Below are positions 35,859-43,947 of a stretch of DNA of 64,000 nt, piece after piece. Within the stretch, counting starts at the first letter, position 1; the number at the start of each line of letters is the position of its first letter. Below the pieces are notes generated by a model. It searched no databases, was not told where the DNA came from, and worked only from the letters and a program-made list of their open reading frames with translations. The stretch lies in assembly GCF_013141865.1 (NCBI RefSeq), contig NZ_RCST01000001.1, positions 4,774,001-4,838,000 on the forward strand, in the 5' to 3' direction. This DNA is from Methylomonas sp. ZR1 (lineage in GTDB: Bacteria > Pseudomonadota > Gammaproteobacteria > Methylococcales > Methylomonadaceae). A program made the position numbers and the translations under genes.

Positions 35859-36320
35859 ATGGCTACATATCGCGAAACACCCTATGGGGTGTTCAATTAT
35901 CTGGTCAACCTGGGCGACGGCAGCGAAGGCGAAGTGCAGGGCGGCTTTTCGGAAGTGTCGGGTTTGAATGCGGAAGTGACGGTGGCGGAATACCGTAACG
36001 GCAACGACGCGGTCAATTACGTGCGCAAGATTCCGGCCATCAACAAAGCCGGCGATGTGACGCTGAAGCGTGGTGTGATTGGTGCGGACAACATTTACAG
36101 TTGGCTGGAGCAAATTCGCGGCGGCGATGTGACCGCCAAACGCGATGTGGTGATCAAGCTTAAAAACGAAGACCCCACTAGCGCCAGCGCCGTGGTCACC
36201 TGGAAACTGGTCAGGGCCATGCCGATCAAATGGACCGGGCCGACGCTAACAGCCAAGGGCGGCAGCGATGTGGCTATGGAAGAACTGGTGCTCTCCGTCG
36301 AAACCATCATCCAAAGCTAA
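35859..36320 (+). CDS. eCIS inner tube protein (Afp1-like, gp19 family)
   Basis: This 153-residue protein starts MATYRETPYGVFNYLVNL and has EGEVQGGFSEVSGLNAEVTV, KIPAINKAGDVTLKRGV and a C-terminal WTGPTLTAKGGSDVAMEELV, all typical of T4 gp19/Hcp-like tube proteins. Hexamers stack into the inner tube that the sheath pushes out. It follows the sheath gene after 21 bp, as in Afp/PVC loci. Confidence 0.93.
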   Translation: MATYRETPYGVFNYLVNLGDGSEGEVQGGFSEVSGLNAEVTVAEYRNGNDAVNYVRKIPAINKAGDVTLKRGVIGADNIYSWLEQIRGGDVTAKRDVVIKLKNEDPTSASAVVTWKLVRAMPIKWTGPTLTAKGGSDVAMEELVLSVETIIQS

Positions 36321-36335
36321 GCGGAGCGACAGCGG

Positions 36336-37835
36336 ATGGAATGGCTAGCGGGAGCGCGCATCGCCTTGACTCCGAGGCCGGTTGAACGCCGGATTGCGGC
36401 GTTGGAGGCGGCCATGCTTGGGCATTGTCCAGGTCGGGTCCGGCTTGAGCGCCTGCTGCAATTGCCGGCAGCACTGGCGGACATGCGCGCGGTCGGATAC
36501 GGTAAGACAGTCGATGACTTGCTGTTGGGCGCTGCCAGCGAGCTTTACCATCTACCGATACCCTTGCAGTCCAGCGCCGAATTTCACGATATTTTCCCGG
36601 ATGCGCTTAGCGCCACCACCCAATATGTCAGCCTGCTGGCTGGTAATAAAGCCTGGCTGGGCCTGGCGGTTGACGATTTTTTTGCCAACGGCGGCGAAAA
36701 ACTCTGGGTGGTGCGGATACCCGAAAGCACCGGGCAAGCCGGTTTCCTGCCTGCCGACAACACGCAATTGCACGATGTTACTACTCTTCAGGGCTTGGCT
36801 TGTGTGCTGGTCATTCCGGCCTTGGGCGTCGTCGGTTTTCCGGATTTGGAACGGCTGCAAATACCGCCGCGTCTGCCGGATATTCCCAGGGTACGTCTGG
36901 AAAACAACGACCCGCAGTTTCTGCCTTGCACGCAAAATACCGATGACGATCACCGCGAACGCCGGTACAGCAGCGAATTAAGCGATATGCCGCCGCCTTG
37001 GCAATTGCCGCAGGTGTTGCGCGGCATGCTGCAATTCGTCAGTAGCCATCGGCCCGATCTGCAATGTCTGTTTACCTTGCCGCTGGCCTATTCCGGCGAG
37101 CTGGACAGCCCGGTGCTCGACCCGGCGGCGTTGAGCGCACTGGCCGGGTATCAAGGCAATCCGGATACCGCGCAAGCATTGCGCTATGTGCAGTTTTTGT
37201 TCCCCTACTTGCGCGGGCCGCGTTTTGCCTTGCATAGTCCGGTAGGATTGATCGCCGGGCAGCAGGCGGCGGTGGCCCGTCGCGACGGCCCTTGGCGCTC
37301 GATGGCGGCCAAGCCCTTAAACACTGATGCCTTGCCCTATCCGCGTTTGTCCATCGCCCAAACGATGGGCTTGCGCGATAAACCCGGCATCAGTGTGCTC
37401 AACTACCGCAACGCAGTTAGCGGCGGCGCGCAACTTAGCCTTGATGACGAGCGTCTGGTGGTGCCGGCCTTGCCGGTCGCCGATTATCCGTTCGACCGCC
37501 AGCGTTACGATGGTTTTCGCTCGGCGGAAGTGATGCGTTTCCTGGGTTTTTTGCGCCGGCAATTGCAGGCCTTGGGCGAGCAATTGATCTTTAATCTGGA
37601 TTATCGCGATCCCCGCCCGCGTTTGCTACTGGAACAGTTTTTCCGCCGCTTGTACAGCCAGGGCGCCTTGCGCGGTGCGTCCGCCGAGCAAGCCTTTTCG
37701 ATTCGCGAATCGACGCCGCAGGAAGGCGCGATGCTTTACGAAATCATGCTGGCCCCGGCGTTTCCGATAGACAGGCTGTTTCTGACCTTTGCCAATCTCA
37801 ACGGCGAGTGGCGCTCGGAGGTGGTCGATGGCTGA
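36336..37835 (+). CDS. Divergent second sheath-like eCIS protein
   Basis: This 499-residue protein shows sheath-like elements: an N-terminal FFANGGEKLWVVRIP segment (about residues 110-130). A C-terminal domain has RQLQALGEQLIFNLDYRDPRPRLLLEQFFRRLYSQGALRGASAEQAFSIRES (key features are the GALRG loop and AFSIR), ending IDRLFLTFANLNGEW. The usual FxPNxxxLW motif is replaced by NLDYRDPRPRLL. It may be a baseplate-proximal sheath ring, as Afp3/Afp4 are suggested to be. It lies between the two tube genes and overlaps the second by eight bases. Confidence 0.75.
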   Translation: MEWLAGARIALTPRPVERRIAALEAAMLGHCPGRVRLERLLQLPAALADMRAVGYGKTVDDLLLGAASELYHLPIPLQSSAEFHDIFPDALSATTQYVSLLAGNKAWLGLAVDDFFANGGEKLWVVRIPESTGQAGFLPADNTQLHDVTTLQGLACVLVIPALGVVGFPDLERLQIPPRLPDIPRVRLENNDPQFLPCTQNTDDDHRERRYSSELSDMPPPWQLPQVLRGMLQFVSSHRPDLQCLFTLPLAYSGELDSPVLDPAALSALAGYQGNPDTAQALRYVQFLFPYLRGPRFALHSPVGLIAGQQAAVARRDGPWRSMAAKPLNTDALPYPRLSIAQTMGLRDKPGISVLNYRNAVSGGAQLSLDDERLVVPALPVADYPFDRQRYDGFRSAEVMRFLGFLRRQLQALGEQLIFNLDYRDPRPRLLLEQFFRRLYSQGALRGASAEQAFSIRESTPQEGAMLYEIMLAPAFPIDRLFLTFANLNGEWRSEVVDG

Positions 37836-38340
37836 AGTCAGCGAATTCGTCGCCTTTCGCTTCAAGGTCAATCTGTACAACAGTGATCAGAGCAGCTTGT
37901 TGTGCAGCGGTTACTTCAGCGAAGTGACCGGCTTCGAAGCGACGATGGAACCTAAGGTCATCAACGAGGGCGGCCACAATTGGGGCGAGCATCACCGCTC
38001 CGGGCCGACCAAATTCGCGCCGATTATTTTGAAACGCGGCGTTACCGACATCAACGATTTATGGTCCTGGTTCGACATCACCACCCGTCTGGCCAACTAC
38101 GGCTACCGGCTGAGCGGCGAGATCATCGCGTTCGGCAATCCCAGCGTCAGCGGCGGCAACGTCACCGATAACGCGGTGTTGGTCTGGAAGCTCAGCGGCG
38201 TGCTGCCGACCAAATTCAAAGGCCCGGATTTGTCGGCCACCGCCAGCCAGGTAGCCATCGAAGAATTGCAGCTGGTGCATCAAGGCCTGGAATTGCAGCG
38301 GCCGGCGTCTGCCGGCACCCAAGGCAGGGGGGCGGCATGA
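37828..38340 (+). CDS. eCIS second tube/tube-initiator protein (Afp5-like)
   Basis: This 170-residue protein starts MAEVSEFVAFRFKVNLYN and has the gp19 pattern (CSGYFSEVTGFEATMEP, TKFAPIILKRGVTDINDLWSW, VLVWKLSGVLPTKFKGPDLSA). In Afp, Afp5 connects the tube to the hub. The ATG at 37828 overlaps the preceding gene's stop; an in-frame start at 37789 would lie further inside that gene. It precedes the Afp7-like gene, the normal order. Confidence 0.9.
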   Translation: MAEVSEFVAFRFKVNLYNSDQSSLLCSGYFSEVTGFEATMEPKVINEGGHNWGEHHRSGPTKFAPIILKRGVTDINDLWSWFDITTRLANYGYRLSGEIIAFGNPSVSGGNVTDNAVLVWKLSGVLPTKFKGPDLSATASQVAIEELQLVHQGLELQRPASAGTQGRGAA

Positions 38341-39584
38341 TAGCCATCGAACGCGGCAAACTGATTCCGGTCAACGGCGACAACGATAGTCCTGATTTGG
38401 ATAACGCCATTGACGTGCAATTCAACCCGTCCAGCCTGAAAGTCAGCCTGTCTAACACCTTGAAAGAAAACGCCCGCAACGGCAACAGCCGCTCGGCGCA
38501 GTTCGTCGATAAAAGCTCGTCCAATCTGACTATAGAGTTGATTTTTGATACCACGTATATCGAAGCGCCCGGCGGCGCGGGCCAGGGTAGCGGGCAGACG
38601 GCCAGCAGTGCCGGCAGCAACAGCAGCGCCAAGAAAGCCATCGAGCAGGGTTCGGATGTGCGTTTGGAGACCAAAAAAATTGCCGATACTTTTATCAAGC
38701 CAATAGAAGACGGCAAAAAAATGAAAGCGCCCAAACGCTGCTTGTTTCAATGGGGCGCGTTCGAGTTTTTGGGTTTGGTGCAAAGCTTTGACGAAACTCT
38801 GGATTTCTTTTCCCCGGAAGGCCGGCCGTTGCGGGCTACTGTGTCCTTAAAGCTCAGCGAGGACCGCTACCAATTCCGTAACCGCGCTGTCGAACAAGCC
38901 GCCCGCAATACGCCCAGCCTGAGTTCCACCGGTGCCGGGCCGCAAGGCGGTTCCGGGCAAACGGCCGCGCCGGTGCCGGGCACTAGTGGCGAAGGCGCGG
39001 GCAATTGGCGCGATACCTCGCTGTTTAACGGCATAGAGTCGCCCAGAATGCCGTCGCTATCGGTGGTGGCGGTGCCTAGCCTGAGCTTGAGTGCTTCGGT
39101 AGGGATTAGCGGCGGCGTGGGATTTGGGGTAAGTGCCGGTGTCAACATCAGCGGCGGTATCAGCGCCAATGTTTCGGCAAGCTTGTCAGCCTCGGTGAAT
39201 GTTGGTGCTGGTTCAGTCAATAGTGCAGGGGGGGCAAAAGCGGCACTACCAGCGGCGCCATCGCCAAGTCCGGCGTTTAAATTCGGCAACTCCGCCAGCC
39301 TGGGCACCGGCATCGAAGGTGCGTTTAACCCGGCTGGGAAAAAGGGCAGTCTGAATGCAGCCAACATTCAGACAGGCAGTGTGCCGCTAAGATTCGATAC
39401 TGCGCAAACCTGGATTGGTGGCGTGCAAAACGGACAAGCGGTAACTGCGGCGACCGGTGGGAGACCCTTATCAACAGCCGCAGCTAACCAAGCCGGTTCG
39501 GCAACTGTGACTCGCAAAAGCAGTGGCGTATCGGTAAGCAGTTTATTAAAAGCTGCCGCCGACAGTGGCGTTGGTTTCGATTGA
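38337..39584 (+). CDS. Afp7-like baseplate/tube-hub protein with Ser/Gly-rich tail
   Basis: This 415-residue protein starts MIAIERGKLIPVNGDNDSPD and has the highly conserved DVQFNPSSLKVSLSNTL segment. RCLFQWGAFEFLGLVQSFDE and PLRATVSLKLSE follow, the core of Afp7/gp53-like proteins. Where relatives carry a LysM domain, this one has a low-complexity Ser/Gly/Ala region (about residues 239-330) and a non-conserved tail. The ATG overlaps the upstream stop (ATGA). The protein is expected to join tube and hub in the baseplate. Confidence 0.87.
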   Translation: MIAIERGKLIPVNGDNDSPDLDNAIDVQFNPSSLKVSLSNTLKENARNGNSRSAQFVDKSSSNLTIELIFDTTYIEAPGGAGQGSGQTASSAGSNSSAKKAIEQGSDVRLETKKIADTFIKPIEDGKKMKAPKRCLFQWGAFEFLGLVQSFDETLDFFSPEGRPLRATVSLKLSEDRYQFRNRAVEQAARNTPSLSSTGAGPQGGSGQTAAPVPGTSGEGAGNWRDTSLFNGIESPRMPSLSVVAVPSLSLSASVGISGGVGFGVSAGVNISGGISANVSASLSASVNVGAGSVNSAGGAKAALPAAPSPSPAFKFGNSASLGTGIEGAFNPAGKKGSLNAANIQTGSVPLRFDTAQTWIGGVQNGQAVTAATGGRPLSTAAANQAGSATVTRKSSGVSVSSLLKAAADSGVGFD

Positions 39585-39597
39585 GTGGGAATTACAA

Positions 39598-39765
39598 ATG
39601 CCGGTATTGATAGACGAAGTGATATTGGACGTGCAAGACGGCGTCACCGAAGCCGCCGAGCAACAACCGGCCGCGCAGCAGACGCCGTTGTCGCCGGCGG
39701 AAATCGAGTTGACGCAAATGCTGGAATTGATCAGGCAGCGGCAGGAGCGGTTGAGGATTGATTGA
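39598..39765 (+). CDS. Small DUF5908-like eCIS protein
   Basis: This 55-residue protein (start MPVLIDEVILDVQDGV, end LELIRQRQERLRID) resembles the tiny DUF5908 proteins found between the Afp7 and Afp8 genes in many eCIS loci. It has a short beta-like N-terminus and a basic C-terminal helix. Function is unknown. The ATG at 39598 is chosen for the family-like start. It lies 13 bp after the Afp7-like gene. Confidence 0.65.
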   Translation: MPVLIDEVILDVQDGVTEAAEQQPAAQQTPLSPAEIELTQMLELIRQRQERLRID

Positions 39766-39809
39766 ATAGATGTGGGTGAGTGAGAGATTTGGTAATGAAG
39801 TTTTATATA

Positions 39810-39844
39810 CCCTCACCCTAGCCCTCTCCCGGAGGGAGAGGGGA
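39810..39844 (+). repeat. Short REP-like palindrome, copy 1
   Basis: A 35-bp element, starting CCCTCACCCTAGCCCTCTCC and ending GGAGGGAGAGGGGA, with a strong internal palindrome (CCCTCTCCC/GGAGGGAGAGGG). It recurs identically at 51514-51548 and in degenerate form twice near 48.7 kb. It lies between the DUF5908-like gene and the hub gene. Confidence 0.85.
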
Positions 39845-39891
39845 TGTGTCGAAGGGTTTTAGGAGGCTTTGAGTGGTGGAAGGGTTTCCTT

Positions 39892-40140
39892 CCCGTATGC
39901 CGCGCCGAGCACCGGAGCTTTTGAACGGATCCGCCCGTAGGGGCGCCGCATGGATGCGGCGCGTTGCCGAAGGGGCAGGAGCCCCTTTCGGCAACCCCGT
40001 TCAAAAGCTTCGGAGCGCAGGGAATAAGCGGCATCCGGGTCGCCTTTTCTTTGGATACTTTCTTTTGGCGACGCAAAAGAAAGTATCGCGGTTGTCGGTC
40101 CGCGAACCGACATTAGAAAAACCGTCGCGATAGCGACACA
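39892..40140 (+). repeat. Hairpin-rich dispersed repeat of about 250 bp, copy 1
   Basis: This element is about 85-90% similar by eye to 51678-51927, in the same orientation. It begins CCCGTATGCCGCGCCGAGCA and ends GTCGCGATAGCGACACA. It is built of nested hairpins: GGCGCCGC/GCGGCGC, GCCGAAAGGGGC-type arms, TTTTGAACGG/CCGTTCAAAA, ATACTTTC/GAAAGTAT, GTCGGT/ACCGAC and GTCGC/GCGAC. It encodes no recognised protein. It is likely a non-autonomous mobile or intergenic element of the host genome. Confidence 0.85.
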
Positions 40141-40174
40141 TAATAATTAAACGACAATAAACAAGAACAACACT

Positions 40175-41221
40175 ATGCCCGATTCCGCCTTCACCAGCTC
40201 CCGCCCGACGATCAAAATCGACGGCGAACAACGCGAAGACCTGCAACAGGCCTTGCTGGCGATGCAGGTCAATCTGCCCTTGCACGGCTGCGCGCATGCC
40301 GAATTGCAGTTGTCCAATTGGGGTAGACCGGAAGGCGGGCAAGACCCCGACTTTACTTTGAACGACATAGCCTTGGGTGCCGGCGTGGAAATCGAAATGG
40401 GCAGCGACACTCCGCAAAATCTGTTCAGCGGCGAGATTACCGCCATTGAAGAAAGCTACGGCGAAGGCGCGCCCAACATCGCGCTGCTATTACAAGACAA
40501 ATTGCATAGGCTGGCCCGCAGCCGGCATAACCGCAGCTTTGAAGATCAAAGCCCGGACGAACTAGTGCAAGCCATCGCCGGCGAGGCGGGCCTGCAAACC
40601 GATGCGTCACTGTCCGGCATCACCGCCACCTGGCATCAACTCAACGAAAGTGATTTGGCCTTTCTGCTGCGCATCGGCAATCGCTTTGACATAGCCGTGC
40701 GCTTGGCAGGCAATACCTTACGGGCCAAGGCCGAAGAAGCCGATCCCAACCCGGTCGAGCTCAGCGCCCAGGACAGCGCCCTGAAAGTGCGCTTAATCGC
40801 CGATTTGAATCATCAACCGCTCAGCAGCCAAGTCAATGGCTATAACCTAGCTAGCGCCGACCCGGTGGATTTTACGGCCGACGCAATGACGCCGGCGCCC
40901 ACCGGCACCAGCGCGGCGGCGGCTTTAGGCAATCTGAGCTGGCCCGGCCCGGAAATCGTCCCGCAGCCCTTTCCCGGCACCAGCAGCGAAGCCGAAGCCT
41001 ATGCCAAGGCCGCATTCAAACGCCAAGCCAAACGCTTTATTCAAGGTGAAATTGTTTGCCAAGGCGAAGCGACTTTAAAACCTGGCCGGGAGATCGAGTT
41101 GGACGGCGTGTCGCCGCGCCTGAAAGGCCGCTACCAGATTGTGCATTGCGTGCACCGCTTCGATAACAACAGCGGCTTCGAGACACACCTGAAAGTCAAC
41201 AAAGGCGGGTGGCAGTCATGA
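40175..41221 (+). CDS. eCIS hub protein (Afp8 N-terminal part, gpD/VgrG-like)
   Basis: This 348-residue protein has the late-control-protein D pattern: SRPTIKIDGEQREDLQQALL, LFSGEITAIEESY, SPDELVQAIAGEAGL and a C-terminal IVCQGEATLKPGREIELDGVSPRLKGRYQIVHCVHRF. It forms the trimeric hub on which the spike sits. In Afp8/VgrG the spike is fused; here it is the next gene, overlapping by four bases. Confidence 0.92.
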   Translation: MPDSAFTSSRPTIKIDGEQREDLQQALLAMQVNLPLHGCAHAELQLSNWGRPEGGQDPDFTLNDIALGAGVEIEMGSDTPQNLFSGEITAIEESYGEGAPNIALLLQDKLHRLARSRHNRSFEDQSPDELVQAIAGEAGLQTDASLSGITATWHQLNESDLAFLLRIGNRFDIAVRLAGNTLRAKAEEADPNPVELSAQDSALKVRLIADLNHQPLSSQVNGYNLASADPVDFTADAMTPAPTGTSAAAALGNLSWPGPEIVPQPFPGTSSEAEAYAKAAFKRQAKRFIQGEIVCQGEATLKPGREIELDGVSPRLKGRYQIVHCVHRFDNNSGFETHLKVNKGGWQS

Positions 41222-41859
41222 ACAGTCACGCCTTGGGTAATCTGCACAGTTTGCAACTTGGGCAAGTCACTGATAACGCGGACCCGGACAGCCGTGGCCG
41301 CATCAAGGTGCGTTTGCTGGCGACGCAAATGGAATTATGGGCCAGCGTCGTCGCACCGTCAGCCGGCCAGGGTTATGGCGCCAGTTTTGTGCCGCGCTTG
41401 GAAGAAATTGTGGTGCTGGCTTTCATCACCCCGGAAATGCCGTTGGTGCTGGGCAGCGTCTGGGCCGGTAGCGGCAGCGCGCCGGCAGAGGCCGATCCGC
41501 AGGAAGATCATTATGTAATCCGCACCCCGCAGGAAACCGTGTTGGATTTCGACGACGGCAATGGCCCGAAAGTGGAGTTGCGTACCCGCTCCGGTTACAA
41601 GATTTCGATAGACGAAGCCGGTGGCGGGGAAATCGTTATCGAGCGCGCCGACCAAAGCGTCACCCTTAATAACTCAGGCATTGCAGTGCGCAGCAGCGGC
41701 AGCGTCACGGTCGATGCCAGTACGGTGACCATTAACGCCAGCATGGTGACGGTGAATGCCAGTATGTCCAAGTTCAGCGGTGTGGTGCAAGCCGACACAG
41801 TGATCGCCACTTCAGTGGTGGGCAGTTCCTACACGCCGGGCGCCGGCAACATTTGGTAA
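41218..41859 (+). CDS. eCIS spike protein (gpV-like, Afp8 C-terminal part)
   Basis: This 213-residue protein starts with an OB-fold baseplate-V domain (LQLGQVTDNADPDSRGRIKV, MELWASVVAPSAGQGYG, EIVVLAFITPEMPLVLGSVWAG). It ends in a triple beta-helix-like needle with repeating SVTVDASTVTINASMVTVNA (alternating V/S/N pattern, about residues 160-190). It should form the piercing spike of the particle. The start at 41218 overlaps the hub gene's stop (ATGA). Confidence 0.92.
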   Translation: MNSHALGNLHSLQLGQVTDNADPDSRGRIKVRLLATQMELWASVVAPSAGQGYGASFVPRLEEIVVLAFITPEMPLVLGSVWAGSGSAPAEADPQEDHYVIRTPQETVLDFDDGNGPKVELRTRSGYKISIDEAGGGEIVIERADQSVTLNNSGIAVRSSGSVTVDASTVTINASMVTVNASMSKFSGVVQADTVIATSVVGSSYTPGAGNIW

Positions 41860-41865
41860 GGGATT

Positions 41866-43530
41866 ATGAAAACCGAACAAGTTCTGCATCCCATTAAATT
41901 GAAACCGCCGTTTTATCAAGAGGGCGGACAATGCGGCTTGCATCGTTATCTGGATGCGGAGTTTATCAACCGCTTCAAGCAGGACATGCAGCGCCGCCAG
42001 TTCGATTTGCCGCAGTTTAGCGCCTGGCAGCAGGAGGAGCGTCATAGCCGCTACGGCCAGCAGCCTGTTTTACGACTACCGCTGCATCGGGCGTTTCATA
42101 TCGTCAGTTGCGAAGTGGTTTGCGACCGCTTCGGCGAGCCGGCGCTGGATCCGCAAAAAATCAGCTCGGCCGGTTTCGTGATTCGCCGGCTCAGCGGTGG
42201 CCGTGAGCAGGCCTGGATGCTGGAAGACGGCGAGGCGTTGGGGTGGCAAGACGCCCCCAGCGAACTGCGCGACCCGGATTTGCATCGCCGCTTGTGCGCC
42301 AACGGCGTGCTGCATAAACGCGACGAGCAGGCGGCCTATAGTGGCGAGGAAGTGCACCCCTTGCATGTATTAAAAACCAGCGATGCCAAGCGTAAAACCC
42401 ACACACTGTTGTTCGGCTATTTGCCGCTGGGTGGTTTTTATTATCTGCGCGATGCCAGTCAGGCGTTCGATAGTACTGACCAAGCGCAAACCGCCAGCGT
42501 CGCCGCGGCGATGTTGCCTTGGCCGTTCGGTTATCGGCAACCGCTGAATCAAACCTGGCTAAGCGAATACAGCAAACCGTTGGCGCAAGGCCTAGCCAGC
42601 AAAGCTTTTTTTGAATTGCTGAGAATATTGGTCAACCGTTATCACCTCGGCGAAGCCGGCATTGCCGAGAACACCGCGCTGGAAAACCAATGCCAGCAGT
42701 TGTGGCTGTACGACGAAGCTAAACTGCCGGCGGGTTTGCAAGGCCAAGCCTATACCGAAACCAGCCTGGGCTTGTTTACGCCATATCGGCAACAAACCTT
42801 GTTTAGCTATCTGCAAGCCTGCTTTGCGATGGGTGGCGATAACCCGTTGGTGCGCTGGTTGATTCAACAAGAACAAGCGATAGACGCGGTGGGCGGGCTG
42901 GACAAACTGGCGGCATTACCGGCCTTGCCGAATGCCAATGGCGTCGGCAACCTGAGTTTGACTTTGTTGCTGCTGGCCGCCGATGCCCAGGAAATCCGCG
43001 TGCTGTTGGGGCAACGCCTTAGCGACCAAGCACTGAGTAAGGTCAAGGAAATCCCCTTGCCAAAATTCGCGCAAAATGCCGGCGATGTTTATCAAGTAGT
43101 GGCTTTTGTGCGCGCCAAAAACCAGCTCGGCCAGGAACAGATTCAATGGGCCAATGCAGACACCCGCAGCATACCGTTTCGGGTCGCCGCGCCCTTCGAT
43201 CCGGACGCCAGCCGGCCGGCGTTGATTCAGATGCCGTCGCTGGCCGATCTGCGTCGTGGTCTGGCCAAGGGCGCGGCGATGATCACGCCCGCCGATACCT
43301 TCGATTTAATGAACAAACTGAAATTGAATAAGGGCGCCAGCGAAGACACGGTCAAAGACACGTCCGGCCCGGACTTTGGGATTCAATGGATTTGTTCGTT
43401 TAGCTTGCCGGTGATTACGCTGGTGGCGATGATCTTGTTGATGATCATGATCTCGCTGCTGAATATCGTGTTTTTCTGGCTGCCGTGGGTACGGATTTGC
43501 CTGCCGTTTCCAAAAATCAAGGGAGATTAA
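41866..43530 (+). CDS. eCIS-associated protein with C-terminal membrane segments
   Basis: This 554-residue protein has no recognised enzymatic domain. Its last part (about residues 505-550) is very hydrophobic: WICSFSLPVITLVAMILLMI, then LLNIVFFWLPWVRICLPFPK. This could be two closely spaced membrane helices. It takes the place between spike and gp25 where afp10 (PAAR tip) lies in the Afp locus. It could be a membrane-interacting tip, an anchor, or a cargo-docking protein; all three are inference. Confidence 0.65.
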   Translation: MKTEQVLHPIKLKPPFYQEGGQCGLHRYLDAEFINRFKQDMQRRQFDLPQFSAWQQEERHSRYGQQPVLRLPLHRAFHIVSCEVVCDRFGEPALDPQKISSAGFVIRRLSGGREQAWMLEDGEALGWQDAPSELRDPDLHRRLCANGVLHKRDEQAAYSGEEVHPLHVLKTSDAKRKTHTLLFGYLPLGGFYYLRDASQAFDSTDQAQTASVAAAMLPWPFGYRQPLNQTWLSEYSKPLAQGLASKAFFELLRILVNRYHLGEAGIAENTALENQCQQLWLYDEAKLPAGLQGQAYTETSLGLFTPYRQQTLFSYLQACFAMGGDNPLVRWLIQQEQAIDAVGGLDKLAALPALPNANGVGNLSLTLLLLAADAQEIRVLLGQRLSDQALSKVKEIPLPKFAQNAGDVYQVVAFVRAKNQLGQEQIQWANADTRSIPFRVAAPFDPDASRPALIQMPSLADLRRGLAKGAAMITPADTFDLMNKLKLNKGASEDTVKDTSGPDFGIQWICSFSLPVITLVAMILLMIMISLLNIVFFWLPWVRICLPFPKIKGD

Positions 43531-43532
43531 GC

Positions 43533-43928
43533 ATGCGCACGCCGGTACCCGAGATTTTGAGTTGGCCGCTGGGCAATATCGATGCCGACGGCCGCTTGAG
43601 CTGGACCCGCGACGATCAGAGTATCCGCGAGGTGATGTTGAATATCCTGCTGACTCGGCCCGGCGAACGCTTGCAACGCCCGACTTTTGGTGCCGGTTTA
43701 TTAAACTTCGTGCATCAACCCAATAACGAAACCACCCGCCATCTGATTGCCGGCGTGGTGCGTAAATCGCTGGAGACCTGGGAGCCTAGAGTGGAAATCG
43801 ACGAAGTGCAAGTGCAGGCCAGTCCGGCCAGCGTCGCCGATGTGCATATCAATATCCGCTACCGGCTGCGTAACAGTCAGCGCCCGGCGGAACTGGGATT
43901 CACGCTAAACCTGAGCCTGCCGGCTTGA
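43533..43928 (+). CDS. eCIS baseplate protein gp25 (Afp9-like)
   Basis: This 131-residue protein has the GPW/gp25 pattern: REVMLNILLTRPGERLQRPTFG, the conserved EPRVEIDEV motif with the Glu that contacts the sheath, and INIRYRLRNS. gp25 is the wedge protein that starts sheath assembly. The ATG at 43533 follows a GGGAG ribosome site; an in-frame start at 43485 lies in the preceding gene. Confidence 0.94.
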   Translation: MRTPVPEILSWPLGNIDADGRLSWTRDDQSIREVMLNILLTRPGERLQRPTFGAGLLNFVHQPNNETTRHLIAGVVRKSLETWEPRVEIDEVQVQASPASVADVHINIRYRLRNSQRPAELGFTLNLSLPA

Positions 43929-43947
43929 GGCTGCAAGAGAGGCCGTT

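Noticed and set aside
39873..40133. Open frames inside the 250-bp repeats (similar frames on both copies)
   Set aside because: The frames follow hairpin arms and are not preserved between the two copies in length or sequence, so they are not taken as genes.
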